From: Dasypus novemcinctus
Taxonomy: Eukaryota > Chordata > Mammalia > Cingulata > Dasypodidae
Length of the DNA: 64,000 nucleotides
Direction: 5' to 3'
Assembly (NCBI RefSeq): GCF_030445035.2
Contig: NC_080673.1
Span: forward strand, 200,010,216-200,074,215
The notes under the pieces are model-generated. The model did no database searches. It was given only the letters and a program-made list of their open reading frames with translations, and had not been told where the DNA came from. A program made the translations under genes and the position numbers. Shown here one piece after another: positions 12,051-23,679 of the stretch (position 1 is the first letter of the stretch; each line of letters starts with the position of its first letter).

Positions 12051-12412
12051 TGTCCCCATGGCTCCAGTTCAGCATTTATAGTGTTGACCTTTCAGGCAGG
12101 AATCACGGAGGTTTAGCCCCAAAATTCCAGCTAGCTCAAGGGCCCCCTCCCCCTCTTTGTAAGACATTAATCCAGCCATTGCTTCCATATGAAACTTGGC
12201 CTCTGAGTCAATACAATTGTAAATAAGACATGCCACCTCCATCCTTCTTTCAAAAAGTCATGGCTAGAGAGTGAGGGTTCCAGAGGCACGGGCTCTTCCT
12301 TCTGGGGGGACTGAACAGATGGGCTTAGCCCAACCAAAATAGAGACCTAGAGAGAAACTGAGGATTGCCTGAAGCTACTCCACACTGAGGACAGGGCCCA
12401 GAGGCCTTAGGG

Positions 12413-12599
12413 CAGCGGTGTGCACCCTGGGGTGGTTTTGCCCTCTGTGGGACAACTGCAATGCCTGGAAACAGTTTTGGTTGTCACAACTGAAGCGAGT
12501 ACTACTGGCGCCTAGTGGGCAGCTGCTGTTGACTATCCTACAATGCACAGGACAACCCCACAGCAAAGCAGTATCCGGTCCACATTGGGAAACCACGGG
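12413..12599 (+). repeat. MER20 (hAT-Charlie) copy
   Basis: The MER20 landmarks appear in order: GGTTTTGCCCTCTGTGGGACA, TTTTGGTTGTCACAACTG, CTACAATGCACAGGACA. I do not see a matching 8-base target duplication for this copy. Confidence 0.8.
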
Positions 12600-13790
12600 T
12601 CAGGAGGAGGAAGCACTTAGTCACTGATGAAATCAACTGCCCGCAAACCCCTCCTGCCCATGGAAGGAGAAGGATTGCGCCAAAATCAGGAAGGAACCCC
12701 GAAGAGAACCTGTTGGGTGGACTGGAAAAACAGGTTGGAGGGAAGGCTACTGGAAAGACCATGGGACCTTGGGAAAATTCTTAAGAGGTCAGCCATGCCT
12801 CAGGAGTAGAGAAACCAGCCCATGAGTAGTTAGCAGACGCCGGATGTGTAGCTTGGATTATGTTCCTAAGTGGCCACAAGCAGAGCATATCCTGATGGGG
12901 AGTTCTAGCATCAAGTCTTAGCACCAGACCCGATGTGGTGAGTAGCCGTCTTGTGTTTTGTTGCTGCAGTGGTGTTATTTGTTGTTTAAAAACTTTGAGG
13001 GCAATCTAACAAATTTCCCAATGGGGTACAGTGGGGAGAACCAGGATGCCAGAGTCCTGACTCTCTCTGGCTAAGAATTATCTTGTAGTGATTTTAAGAT
13101 GGCCATGACTTCCCATTTTAACCTCTCAGAAGCTGGGATACATCCAATAGCATATGGACACGATGCTTAGCGCACATGAGTTAGCACTGGGTATGGGTTT
13201 ATTGGAAGAGTTAATGAATAAGTGGGAAGATAAATTAGCTAATTAACAAATAAATGACATTTCAGTTCCTTCATCTGTAGAGTGGAGATAAGACAATTAA
13301 GGCTGTTGTGTGAATCCTGTGGGATGACATATTAATGTGATTGAAGAGGATGAAATGCCTTTTGAAAACCCCCAGAGGCTCTCCTTGCCTGTCTTTACAT
13401 CCTGGCGGTTGTTTCTAGGATGATGGTAAGAACGAAGGGAAGCTGAAAGGCAAAGTTGTGTTGACACGGATGTGCCTTAACCTTAGGGGAGCACACACAG
13501 GCATGACCAAAGGCAGTGGACACAGGGCAGGCGGCACGGGGTGTGAGAGGTCCGGCAAATATCCAGGTAAGCTATGGATTTAGGACCAATTCTGTGTGAG
13601 CCAAGGGCACTCTGGCTGCCTTTCACCAAACTAAAGGTTTTCTCCCTGTGCTAGCAGCAGAAGAGCTAGAAAGGAGAGGGTGAGTGCTGCTCCACTCCCT
13701 CAGGCAGTGCTGGTGGGAATGGGTCAGTCCAGGGCTCCAAATCTTAAAGCAGACACAGAAAAAGGACAGGCACTGGAGGGCTTAGGGCTC
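12600..13790. other. intergenic, nothing recognised
   Basis: No gene or young repeat is visible. The sequence may include old L2-derived parts towards its right edge, but I cannot place them. Confidence 0.45.
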
Positions 13791-13847
13791 TGTTCACTCG
13801 CTCATTTATTCATTCAGCAAGTACTTATGAGCATGTATTAATCTTCT

Positions 13848-14035
13848 TTTAATTAATTTGGCTGTTCTAACAAACTTCCACGAGCTTAGTGGCTCAAACA
13901 ATGTAAATCAATTCTCGTACAGTTTTGTAGGTCAGAAGTCTGACCTGGGTGACACTGGGCTAAAATCAAGGTTGTCTCACGGTACTGACATCCCAGTAAA
14001 GGAGACGATTATCTTACTGTCACGGCAGGTAAAAC
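13848..14035 (-). repeat. MLT1-like LTR fragment, antisense
   Basis: It reads as the reverse complement of an MLT1 3' part: AGCTTAGTGGCTCAAACAA, then GGTCAGAAGTCTGACCTGGG and GGGCTAAAATCAAGG. It is a fragment of an ancient ERVL-MaLR LTR. Confidence 0.55.
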
Positions 14036-14570
14036 ACTTGTTATTTACAAGCACGACATAGACAATTAAAACAGAGCGATTGGGTGGCTACTTCCGAGAA
14101 ACCGTGAACTGCAGCAAAGACCTCTAGGAGGAGGTGACGTTTAAGCTGAGAGCTAAATAATGAGGAAGAGCCAGCCACACTAAGGTTGAAGGAAGTGTTC
14201 CAGAAAAGAGAATCAGCTGTGCAAACACCGTGGTGGGGATGAAAGCTTGGTGAGTTAGAGGACTAGGAAAAGGCCCATGTGGCTACAGCCTGAAGGGGGA
14301 GCCGCCTGGGGAGGAGACAGTGACCAGGTCACCTGGGCATTGCAGCCTGTCCTGAGGCGTTCGGCTTGTGCTCCAGGGCATTGGAAGCCTGCGGGAGTGC
14401 TGGGATAGAAGGTACATTCAGAATGATTACATTGGACCTTTTAGAGTGCTTTCTTTAATGGAAAATGGATTCTAAGAGGTCAGGTGCAGAAGCAGCAAGA
14501 CTAGTTAGAAAATTGGAGAAGTCCCGGTAAGAGCTGACAGGAGCTTGTCCTGGGGGGAACGTTAGGGAGG

Positions 14571-14588
14571 AGAGAGAGAGAGAGACAG
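14571..14588. repeat. (GA)n microsatellite
   Basis: A short run of GA dinucleotides lies just left of the L1 insertion site. Confidence 0.8.
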
Positions 14589-14605
14589 AGCCAAAATATA
14601 TTCTT

Positions 14606-15836
14606 TTTTTAAATACATATTTTTTATTTTTATAGAAGCTTTAGATTACATAAATGTTGCATCAAAAATTTGGGGCTTTATCCTGGGTGGTGCTGCAGGG
14701 ACAATTACCGGACATTGTATGTCCTCCCATGGCCCACTGGGTGGAATGTGGGAGAGTGTGGGCTATGATGTGGACCATTGACATGAGGTGCAGTGGTGCT
14801 CAGAGATGTATTCACCAAATGCAGTGACTGTCTCATGATGGAGGAGGTTGTTGGTATGGGGGGAGGAGTGGGGTGAGGGGGGTATATGGGGACCTCATAT
14901 TTTTTGAATGTAATATTTAAAAAATGAATAAAGACAAAAAAATAAAAAATAAAATAAAATAAAATTGGGGGCTTTAAAAAATTAAAAATATATTAAAAAA
15001 TATATAGGGAATTCCCATAGACGCCCACCCCCTCCCCTACCACACTTTCCCCCATTAACAACATCTTTCATTAGTGTGGTACATTTGTTACAATTGATTA
15101 AAACATACTGAAACATTGTTACTAACCAGGGACCATAGTTTGCCTTATACTTTATACATTGCATCACAAAATTTTATAGGTTTTGACAAAATGTGTAATG
15201 GCCTGTATCCGTGACTGCAACGTCAGGCAGGACAATTCCAATGTCCCCAAAATGCCCCAAGTTACATCTATTCTTCCCTCTCCCTCCCCTTCATAACCTC
15301 TAGTAGCCACTGCCTTTATATTAATGATACAAGTTCTTCCATTGCTAGAATAATAAGTCTATTTTAATCCATAGTTGCATTTCCCTCATAGGCTTGTTCA
15401 TTCCTCAATCTTGAGGGTTTTGGGATGGTGATGCCCACTCTGTTTCTGATTGAGAGGGGAGTTAGATCTCACGGCGCAGATTGATGGAACTGTCTTGCTT
15501 GCATTTACTCTTTGTTTTTGGGGATGGGCGTGGTCCATCATCCTTTTGTTATTAATAGTTGTCCTGGGCGAGTCCAATGAACTGGAGAGTAGGTGTTGCA
15601 ACTATGCTGAGATTCAGGGCTCAACCGGCATATGAACAGACTGAAGAGTTAAGTCTCTGGGACACATATTTAACAAGTATAGTGCTAATTTTAGGTTCAA
15701 ATTAAAGGGACAGAAGAGTCATGAGTAGGGAAATTATAAATGAGTCTAACTCTGTTACTTGGGGAGCGTATATTCCAAAGTAAGGACCTTTGACAGGGTG
15801 CCTAATTCCTGAGATTGCCTGCCCTGCCTATAGTGT
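14606..15836 (-). mobile_element. 5'-truncated L1 3' UTR, antisense, with target duplication
   Basis: The left end is the antisense tail (T-rich), followed by a xenarthran L1 3' UTR seen several times in this window (GGAATTCCCATAGACGCCC, CATTAGTGTGGTACATT). A perfect 15-base duplication CCAAAATATATTCTT flanks it at 14591-14605 and 15837-15851. It landed in an older L2. A second, oppositely oriented L1 tail is nested inside at 14681-14960. Confidence 0.88.
14681..14960 (+). mobile_element. short L1 3' end, sense, nested in an antisense L1
   Basis: The 280-bp sequence ends in AATAAAG and an A-rich (AAAAT)n tail. It is bounded by near-identical AAAATTTGGGGCTTTA (14665-14680) and AAAATTGGGGGCTTTA (14961-14976), which is a target duplication with one difference. 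It is therefore a severely truncated L1 insertion into the antisense L1 around it. Confidence 0.82.
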
Positions 15837-15851
15837 CCAAAATATATTCTT

Positions 15852-16260
15852 GGGATAGAGTATGCAGGACTTGCTGATGGATTAAGCAGGAAGTGAAGAG
15901 AAATAAAGATAATGACTGGAGTTCTGGTTTTTCACCTGGGTAGATGACGATGTGTTTCCTGAGAGAGAATGTACTGGGGAAGGAGCAGGTGTCTCACCAC
16001 GAGTTTGAAATGCCAGTTAGAGAGCTGTGTGAAGATTTCAGGTATGCAGTCGAGCCTGCAATCCCAGGGCAAATTACAGCCAGAAGGACATGGATGTCAC
16101 TCAGATTACAAATGACAGTCAGGATTAGCAGCAGCATGTTTTCCAGTGCTGATTCATCTCCAAACAAGGAGGCCCCAGTTTATTCTTCTGCATAGTAGCA
16201 GGGACCAAAGGCGAACACAGGAAAAATGAAAGCAGCCTGGGTATTTAGGATGGCAGGACT
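15852..16260 (-). repeat. L2 LINE, antisense (continuation)
   Basis: The L2 sequence interrupted at 14606 resumes here with AGGACTTGCTGATGGATT. Reading across the L1 insertion joins the two parts into a normal L2 order. Confidence 0.55.
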
Positions 16261-16529
16261 ATGTATGATTTCACTTTCAAGTGCGTGGTTCCTTTAACAC
16301 TCTCAACTTCTAAGTTAGCTTTTCGAAGATAGGGGTATCTCCACCATACCCTCAAATGCTATAGACTCAAAGAACATATTTTTACCTTTACTGCTAGCTA
16401 TCACCAACTGTATCTGAATAGGTAAATATTCTATATGTTTAAAATTAAAAAGTAAATTTAAAAATCCTCTGTGTTGAATAAGAAACATAATGGAAAAATT
16501 TAAAATACAAAGCTAAATAGGTCAAAATT

Positions 16530-17997
16530 TGTGGGAACATTTTCAAAGGAAATTATCAAGAAAGTGAAAAGATACCTACAGAATGAGAGAAAAAAGTGGC
16601 AACTCATATCAGATAAGGGCTTACTGTACAGAATATATAAAGAATTTTCACAATGAAACAATAAGAAGACAAATAGCCCTGATAAAAAATCAGCAAAAAT
16701 GAGACCAACTTTTCAATGTGATTCTTTTAAAGCACTGGTTTCAAGAGTAGAGAGACTGGGAATAAACATTACGGTACGGAGATGGAGATGGAAACTCAGT
16801 TTGTATTAAGACAGATGCCATTATCTTTTCCTAGAGTTATCTTGTTTACTATTCCAAGTCTTTCCAGTCAACTTTGTGGATATAGTTGCTAAATATATAG
16901 AACTAGCATTTTTACACTATTGCTATATTTTGAATTGAGCAGCTGTATATTGCTAAAGAGGGTCCAATAATTGGAATCCTCGTTAATTGAATTGCTCTGA
17001 AGTGTAGCTACAATGTTTTTGCATTTTTATTTTGAAAGCTTAACAAATAACTCTATCTAGGCATTTTATTATACTTTGAACTTTAGTTTGCTCGCAGTTT
17101 CCTATGTAGATTTGAAAATTATACACCAATGTGTTTTCCTAGACTCTTAAGAAACACTGCCCTTTGTTAGGAAAAAAAAATGAAGATGAAAGTATATATT
17201 GTAAAGAAGGTATATCAAGAATGTTAGAGAACTCTGAAAAAGATGTCTCATATCATCAGTAAAGTGTCCTTATATCATAAGGATATAATGTATGCTTTAC
17301 TGAATTAGAAGGTTAGTGACCATTATTCACAAATGGACAAATGTCCTGTTAATTTATAAGAGATTTTGGGGTGATGTGGAATTAGGTGGGTCGAAAATTG
17401 TTAAAATATTCACTTTTGTTAACAGTATTTCTGTTATATTCTGTTGTATAGTGGTGATATACACAGTGGTAAAACAACAGTAAATTATTTAAAATTTAAA
17501 GTACAAAATGTCACCATGTCTTCCCATTTAACTTTTTTCTGTATTTTGGGTTTAGATTTTCTGACATCAGAACTTGGACCCTTGAAAAGCAAAAGTTTCC
17601 TCATTGCCTCTTAATAAAAAAAATATTTGTGATTATAATTTGCACAATATTTCTTTTGTTGTGCTTTATAACTTGTTTACAATAAAGCATTTCTTTGCAT
17701 TAAAAAAAATCAGCAAAAATCTTGAAGAGACATTTCTCCAAAGAAGATATACAAATAGCCAATACACATATGAAAATATGCTCAGCGTCATTAGCTATAA
17801 GGAAATGCAAATCAAAACCACAATGAGATACTACTTCATACCTGTGGAGATTAACTATAGTATTAAAATAACCAGTGTTGGAAAGAATGCAGAGAAACTG
17901 AATCTCTAGTTCATTGTAAATGAGGATGTAAAATGGCATAGCCACTGAGGAAAGCAATATAGTAGTTCCTGAAAAATTTAAATATAGAATTACTATA
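16530..17997 (+). mobile_element. old L1 ORF2 C-terminal fragment, sense, split by a retrocopy
   Basis: Parts at 16530-16700 and 17704-17997 join into one L1 ORF2 region: the left part ends in a segment like KISKN and the right part reads [20 protein letters not shown], then [18 protein letters not shown]. Several stops make it dead. The interruption is the retrocopy at 16701-17703. Confidence 0.8.
16701..17703 (+). pseudogene. 5'-truncated processed retrocopy of an unidentified mRNA 3' UTR
   Basis: About 1 kb of non-repetitive, AU-rich sequence ends in AATAAA at 17681-17686 and a short A-run 15 bases later. It is flanked by a perfect 17-base duplication AAAAAATCAGCAAAAAT at 16684-16700 and 17704-17720, which reconstitutes the interrupted L1 frame. 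This is the signature of an L1-mediated retrocopy of a polyadenylated mRNA, truncated before its coding region. I see no coding similarity and cannot name the parent gene. Confidence 0.8.
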
Positions 17998-18005
17998 TGA
18001 CCTGA

Positions 18006-18290
18006 TGTCTTAGTTCCCTGGCAGCCATGACAAATACCACACAATGGTTTGGCTTAAGGGCAGGGATTTATTGACTCACAGTTTTAGAGCTTAGAACGTT
18101 TTTCTTCTTCTTGGGGTCAGTAATATTCTGGCTGGCCAGCAATCCTTGGATTCCTTGGATTTCCTGCCACTTGGTGATTTCCTCTCCTTTCGCTTCTGAA
18201 TTACATTGACTTCCACCTTCTCCCAGTGACTTTCTTTTTATAAGACTTCCAATAATAGGACTACAACCCATCCCAATTCAAATAATAGGT
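18006..18290 (-). repeat. MaLR-like LTR fragment, antisense
   Basis: It begins TGTCTTAGTTCCCTGGCAGCC and continues with a CACACAATGGTTTGGCTTAA segment, the reverse complement of the 3' part of an ERVL-MaLR LTR. It resembles the better preserved antisense LTR at 59261. The other end is lost, so no duplication can be assigned. Confidence 0.55.
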
Positions 18291-18334
18291 TAGAGGTTAC
18301 CAGGGGATGAGAAGAAGTGGGGAAGGGGGGAGTA

Positions 18335-19380
18335 TTTTGTTTTGGAAAAAAAAAAATGTGGGATGCATCTAAAGCAGTACTTAGAGGAAAATTTCTGTCT
18401 TTAAATCAGAGATTCTCAACTGGGACAATTTTGTTCCACCAGAGGATATTTGGGAATGTGGAGATGTTTTTGATTGTTGGAGCTGGGGGTAGGGGTGCTA
18501 CTGGCATCGAGGATGTAGAGGCTGGGGTGCTGCTAAACATCCTGCAATGCACAAGACAAAAACCTACAGCAAAGAATCAACTGACCCCAGATGCCAATAG
18601 TACCCAGGTTGGCAATCTTTGCTTTAAGGATTGCCAGGAAGAAAGAAACATTAAAAATACAGAAGCTAAGCATTCAGCTCAGGAATTTAGAAAAAGAGTA
18701 ATAGAACAAATCTAAAGAAACAAGAATGGACAGAAAGATAAGAGGAGGAATCAGTGAAATAGATAACAGCACAATACCCACAACATACAAACAATAAAGA
18801 TTAACAAAAACCTGGTTTTTGAAAAAGGCTAGACAGAACCACGACAAGACTGATCAATGATATAAGGAGAAAATATGCACATAAAATACAGAAAGAAAAA
18901 AAAAGGAAATGACTGCAGTCTTGGCAGATATAAAAATAATGCAAGAAGGGAGAAATTCCTAGAGAATTTATAAAATGCTAAAGTTGGTGCAAGAAGAAAT
19001 AGACCATAGATCAGTAAGTATTAAAGAAATTGAAATGGTAGATAACAGCCTTCCTTTCTAAGGAAAAAACTCAGATCCAAATGGTTTTGCTGCTGAATTT
19101 CTACCAACTTTCAAGAAAAAGTTCATTCCTATCTTATTCAAGTTGATCCATTAACTAGAAAATGACGTGGACCAACGGAAAGACTTTCCAGCCTCCTCCG
19201 GGTTGAGCTGACATTGTATTGTTGGCATGGCAATTATTCCTCAACTGATTTATAAATTCAATGTATTCCTAATCCAATTGGATTTTTTGGAACTTGTTAC
19301 TCTCATTATACATTTTACATGGAATAATGACGTTTCATAAGCAGGTTTGTCAATCTTGAAAAAAAATAGGAGGCAGGGCC
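18335..19380 (+). mobile_element. old L1 ORF2 fragment, sense, carrying a MER20
   Basis: The left part reads KKMWDASKAVLRGKFLSLN, typical of L1 ORF2. The rest continues beyond a MER20 insertion with further ORF2 segments at about 18640-19120 and 19190-19370. Multiple stops and breaks make it non-functional. Confidence 0.72.
18407..18621 (+). repeat. MER20 (hAT-Charlie) inserted in L1
   Basis: MER20 landmarks appear in order: GATTCTCAACTGGGACAATTTT, GGTGCTACTGGCATCGAGG, CATCCTGCAATGCACAAGACA. Flanks CTTTAAAT (18399-18406) and CTTTAAGG (18622-18629) match at six of eight bases, as expected for an old 8-base hAT duplication. Confidence 0.82.
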
Positions 19381-19690
19381 AGGCAGGATTAGGGTGGGAC
19401 ATGGTAGGCCTTCCCCCGCCCCAGAGTAGCTGAAACTATACTGGCCTCTCTCTGACCCTTCCCTGACAGATGACTATTTTCCTAGGCCACTGCACTGAAC
19501 TTCTGACCCGGCAACCTAAACACATCAAGGATTGTTTTTTGTAGTTAGAATTGTTAAGAAAGTAGATATGACTCTGTGCTTTTCACACCCTACTAACTTC
19601 ACAAATAACAATCTAATAGTGTTACTGTCATCCTTACTAGATAGGTTGGCATTATGTTGGATGCCCCAGTTCCCTCCCCTCTGTCATCAG
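19381..19690. other. intergenic, nothing recognised
   Basis: No gene or clear repeat is seen here. Confidence 0.45.
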
Positions 19691-19693
19691 TGA

Positions 19694-20215
19694 GGTGGTA
19701 ACTGAGTGTGTAACAGTTACTGTGGCTGTGTAACAAATTACCCAAAAAGTTTAGTGCTTACAGATCCTTTGGGTCAGGAATTTGGATGGGGCACAGCAGG
19801 GACTGCTTGTCTCTGCTCCATGATGTCTGGAGCCTCAGCTGGAAGACTCGAAGGCAGGGCTGAAATCCAGAGGCTCATTCACTCACATGTCAGACAGTTG
19901 ATGCTGGATGTTGGCTGGGTCTCAGTTCCTCTTCACGTGGCCACTCTGTGTGAACTAGTTTTGGCTTCCATGGGGTGGCTGAGCTCCCAGGTGGGCATCC
20001 TGAGAAAGAGAGCCAGGGGAAGCCATTCACCTTCTTAGACCTAGCCTCCAGAGTCAGGCAACATCACTCCCACCTCATCCTATTTGTGGAGGCAGTCATA
20101 AACTCGCCCCTAGGCTCGAGGGGAAGGAGAATCTGCATCTTGATGGGGAGTTACAAGGTTCTAGAACAGCACGAGGGACCGTAAATATTGCTGTGGGCGT
20201 GTTTGATAAGTACAT
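19694..20215 (-). repeat. MLT1-like LTR, antisense
   Basis: The stretch follows the reversed order of an MLT1-type LTR: TGGCTGTGTAACAAATTACCC, GGCTCATTCACTCACATG, GACCTAGCCTCCAGAGTCA. Strong divergence leaves no clear target duplication. Confidence 0.5.
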
Positions 20216-21050
20216 TCTGCCACAAAGCAAAGCTAGCTGACCCGTTAAAAAAGACCAGACCTACGCTATGAGGAGTAAAGTACCCCTCCCACACAGGTGG
20301 TGCTGTGGGCGCTTGTGGCTGGCCCAGGGAAGCAGCTCCTCTGGCGGCCATCCAGGACAGCATACGTTGATGCCAGTCTGCCTTCACAGGGTGAGAGGAC
20401 CTGGGGGTGGGAGGAGGAAGGAGGAGCAGGAACGCTCTCCGGAATAAAGTCAGCGCTCGGTAAAACAAGGAATTCAGAGCAGCTGTTTTGTCACCGAAAG
20501 CCCCAGAAGCTTCTAAGATACTGTTCTTTAGAAACGCAGGTGCTGCCACTGTACTCCACACAGGAGGCAGAAGGCAAAGGAGAGAGAGGGAATCTGCAGG
20601 TCCAGGGCTGGCTGATTTGACTGCCTTGAAGGTTCTTTGCAGTTGGGTGGGGATCTAGCAAGGAGGGACAGAGGAGGCTACTGGCACTTCACCTTCCAAG
20701 TACAGTAGTCAAGTTCAGATGTTGAATCTACAACAGCATCTTCAAACAAGTCCATACACCTGTCCAACAAGCATGCTGACAGGTGACCACGCCCCATCTC
20801 CAACACCAGCACACCAGGGATTGCTCTCCAGTGGCACCCAAGCCCAGTGTGGGAAACTGACTGGGTGCTTCTCTCCTGTGGTTGGCTCAGTTTCCATTTC
20901 TGTCTTGGATAATTTTTACTGACCAGAGGGGGAACAGTTTTGTGCTATTTTATAGCAAACACGTAGTAACCCTTGGTTAGCAGATGATTCATTTTAAACA
21001 CTGAATTTCCAACCTCTTTTATGACTCTGGAAATACTCTTTTGAGAGTTA
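20216..21050. other. intergenic, nothing recognised
   Basis: Mixed-composition DNA without a recognisable gene or repeat. Confidence 0.45.
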
Positions 21051-21054
21051 TATT

Positions 21055-22110
21055 ATGTTGATTTTACAAAATAATAAGACAGGAGTTGCACTAGAAGTTA
21101 CAAAGTCAAAAAGGTTATTGAGGCAAAATAGCACCTAGAGACAAACCTGCACATGTATGGAATTTACATACATGTAGTGTAGAAAAAAGGGTGGCCATCA
21201 CATATTCATGAGAAGAGCAGTTTGTTGAGAAGATGGTGTTGAAAAAACCTGACTCATTATATGAAAAAAACAAAATGGTAATCCTACCAATCACCACATA
21301 CAAAGGTGGATTCCAATTGTATTTTAAAAAATGAAATGTGCAAGGCGAGACTTTAAGAGTAAAAGAAGAAAATATAGGAGAGTATGCTGCCGCCTTTCTC
21401 CACCCCTCCTCCCCTTCCAGCCCCCGCCGTCCTTCCCGCCAGTCCCGCCCATATTGCCAACCCACAATCTGCCCTCTTCCCCAGTAACTGCTTACCTCAG
21501 GTCTATCCATCAGCTTCAGCCTGTCCACAGCCGCCCCTTAGCCAACCCTCCCTTCATCACGCCCCTCCCTCTACCCAACCCTATATAGCTAAGTGTACTT
21601 CCGCAATAAAGCAGACCTGTTCCTGCGCTCAAGCGGTCTCCGTGGTTTTTCCCCAACCGCGCGTCCCCCATGCCTGGAGAACCGGTGCTCCCTCTTGGGG
21701 CACCCCCCGCCGGTGGTTCGGCAGGAGCAAGCCCCCCCGACTCTTGGGCCTGAGCGAGGACGAAACCCTCTCGCTCAGCTACAAGAGTATATTTGCATCC
21801 AGGAGATAAGAAAGGAATGAAAAACAAAACTTCAGAAACAAAATTCATAAAGCATAAAACCTGACAAATTTTATCACTTGAAATCGGGGAGTTTCTGTTG
21901 GCTGAAAGAACATTGTTCATGGATGACAGATTGAAAGAAAACATTGGTAATACCTGAAATGTACATGGGAACAATATTTAGAATGTATAGGGACTTCTGC
22001 AAATCACCAAGAAAAGGGCAGGCATGGCAGTGGAGCAATGGGCAAAGAGTATCAGCAGGCAAACCACAGGAGGGGAAACCCTTTGAAGAGATTCTGCTGG
22101 TAATAATCCC
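21055..22110 (+). mobile_element. old L1 ORF2 fragment, sense, split by a solo LTR
   Basis: L1 ORF2-like sequence lies on both sides of the LTR at 21385-21783. The left part ends AGAAGAAAATATAGG and the right part continues with a stretch like AAACAAAACTTCAGAAACAA. No frame survives. Confidence 0.6.
21385..21783 (+). mobile_element. solo ERV LTR with 6-bp target duplication, sense
   Basis: The 399-bp element begins TGCTGCCGCC and ends CAGCTACA. It is flanked by AGAGTA at 21379-21384 and 21784-21789. Inside are a very C-rich U3, a TATA box (CTATATAG) at about 21581-21588 and AATAAA at 21605-21610, in the right order for U3-R-U5. The 6-base duplication suits a class II ERV, although the C-rich U3 does not resemble the other class II LTRs in this window. 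No internal retroviral sequence is attached. Confidence 0.85.
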
Positions 22111-23231
22111 CAGAAATTAGACTGACCACACTTAGAGAGCTGAATAATCATTCACTAATCGAGGTTTTACTGGATGGAAGGCACAGTCCCTGCAAATTGG
22201 TCCCTGCTCTCATGGCAATGGCATTCTAGCAGGGGATGCCCAATGTTGGGGGATGCAGGAACAAGGGGTGGAGAATTATATCGCCAATTGGATTGTGGAT
22301 GGGGTGGCCAAGTCTTTCCTTGGGGCCACAGACAATTTACTTGGTTCACCTGCCTCGATTTCCTTATTTCCTCTCTACGCAAAAACAGGAAGGAAAACTA
22401 GGGATGTCTGATTCTCAAAGTCTCCCACATGAGTTTCAGTCTATGCAATTATATATTTTTAATAAAGCCATAGTCTGTCTGTCTGTCTCTCTTTCTTAAT
22501 TTGCCTTTTAGGAGATCAAAATTGATTCTTAAATAAAATTTTAAAATTTGGAATGAGAAGGAAATGATACTAGATAGAAGAGATTAAGGTTCTAACATTT
22601 TATTTCTTTGTCTCTCTGCATTCCTGAATTGTTCTACCACCAAAATTAAGGCACTGCATTTTTTCAGCAGACTCATACCGCCAACTGACCTCCTAAGACC
22701 ACATTATACGTGGATGAACCTCTGACTGACCTTATAAATGGAACCGTGGTTCTCTGGTGCCCTTAAGTCTTTTACTCCAAGATGTAGCCAGTGTTCCAGC
22801 TTTACACATAAGAACTTAGATGGTAAAAAGGGGGAAAGAATTATCATGAAGCATTGTGGGAAGAGAACTTGGACTGGAATAGCAAGACAGGTTTTTAATA
22901 AAAAGTTGCTGCGAAGGGAATGCCAGACATTAACCAGACAAAGCTGATGGAGTGAGTTTCCTCGTGCATCCTCCCTGGGGCGTCAGGGTGGATGATTTGT
23001 AAGCAGAAGTCAGGATATAATCCTGACTTGTGACCTTGGCTCCGTTCTCAACACCATTTGAGGTTGAGAGTGTTCTGCCAATATTTCAAGACAGTACGTC
23101 TTGAGCAGACCCTTGCAAAAATGTCATCTCCTTGTGGGCTCCTCTTGTGTTTAACTTCATAAACCAGTGTGTTTGCTTGATTCCCATGACAGTATCTGGT
23201 ACTGTTCAGATCCAAGTTTGCACAAGAATAT
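22111..23231. other. intergenic, nothing recognised
   Basis: No gene is seen. A short (GTCT)n run lies at about 22473-22492. The rest is ordinary. Confidence 0.5.
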
Positions 23232-23240
23232 ACTTTAATT

Positions 23241-23655
23241 CTTTTTTTTTAAGATTTATTTTTATTTATTTCTCTCCCCTTCCCCCCTCTTATCTGCTCT
23301 GTGCCCATTTGCTGTATGTTCTTCTGTGTCTGCTTGCATTCTTGTCAGTGGCACTGGGAAAATGCGTCTCTTTTTTTGTTGTGTCATCTTGCTGCGTCAG
23401 CTCTCCATGTGTGTGGCACCACTCCTGGGTGGGCTGTGCTTTTTTTGTGTGAGGCAGCTCTCCTTGCGGGGTACACTCCTTGCGTGTGGGGCACCCCTAC
23501 GCAGGGGACACCCCTGCATGGCATGGCACTCCTTGTGCACGGCAGCACTGCACATGGGCCAGCTCACCACACAAGTCAGGAGGCCTTGGGGCTCGAACCC
23601 TGGACCCTCTATATGGTAGGTGGACACTCTATCAGTTGAGCCATGTCCGCCTCCC
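23241..23655 (-). mobile_element. DAS-type armadillo SINE, antisense
   Basis: The poly-T comes first, then the reversed SINE body, ending at the reversed tRNA-like head (GTTGAGCCATGTCCGCC). The target duplication ACTTTAATT lies at 23232-23240 and 23656-23664. Confidence 0.93.
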
Positions 23656-23679
23656 ACTTTAATTATTCTTTTAGCCCTA

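Larger units (their letters stand above)
13795..14590 (-). repeat. L2 LINE, antisense, split by an MLT1-like piece
   Basis: The antisense L2 3' end (ATTCATTCAGCAAGTAC) is at about 13810. L2 sequence continues after an inserted MLT1-like fragment as GAGGAGGTGACGTTTAAGC and onward to the L1 insertion at 14606. It resumes at 15852 on the far side of that L1. No coding capacity remains. Confidence 0.6.
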
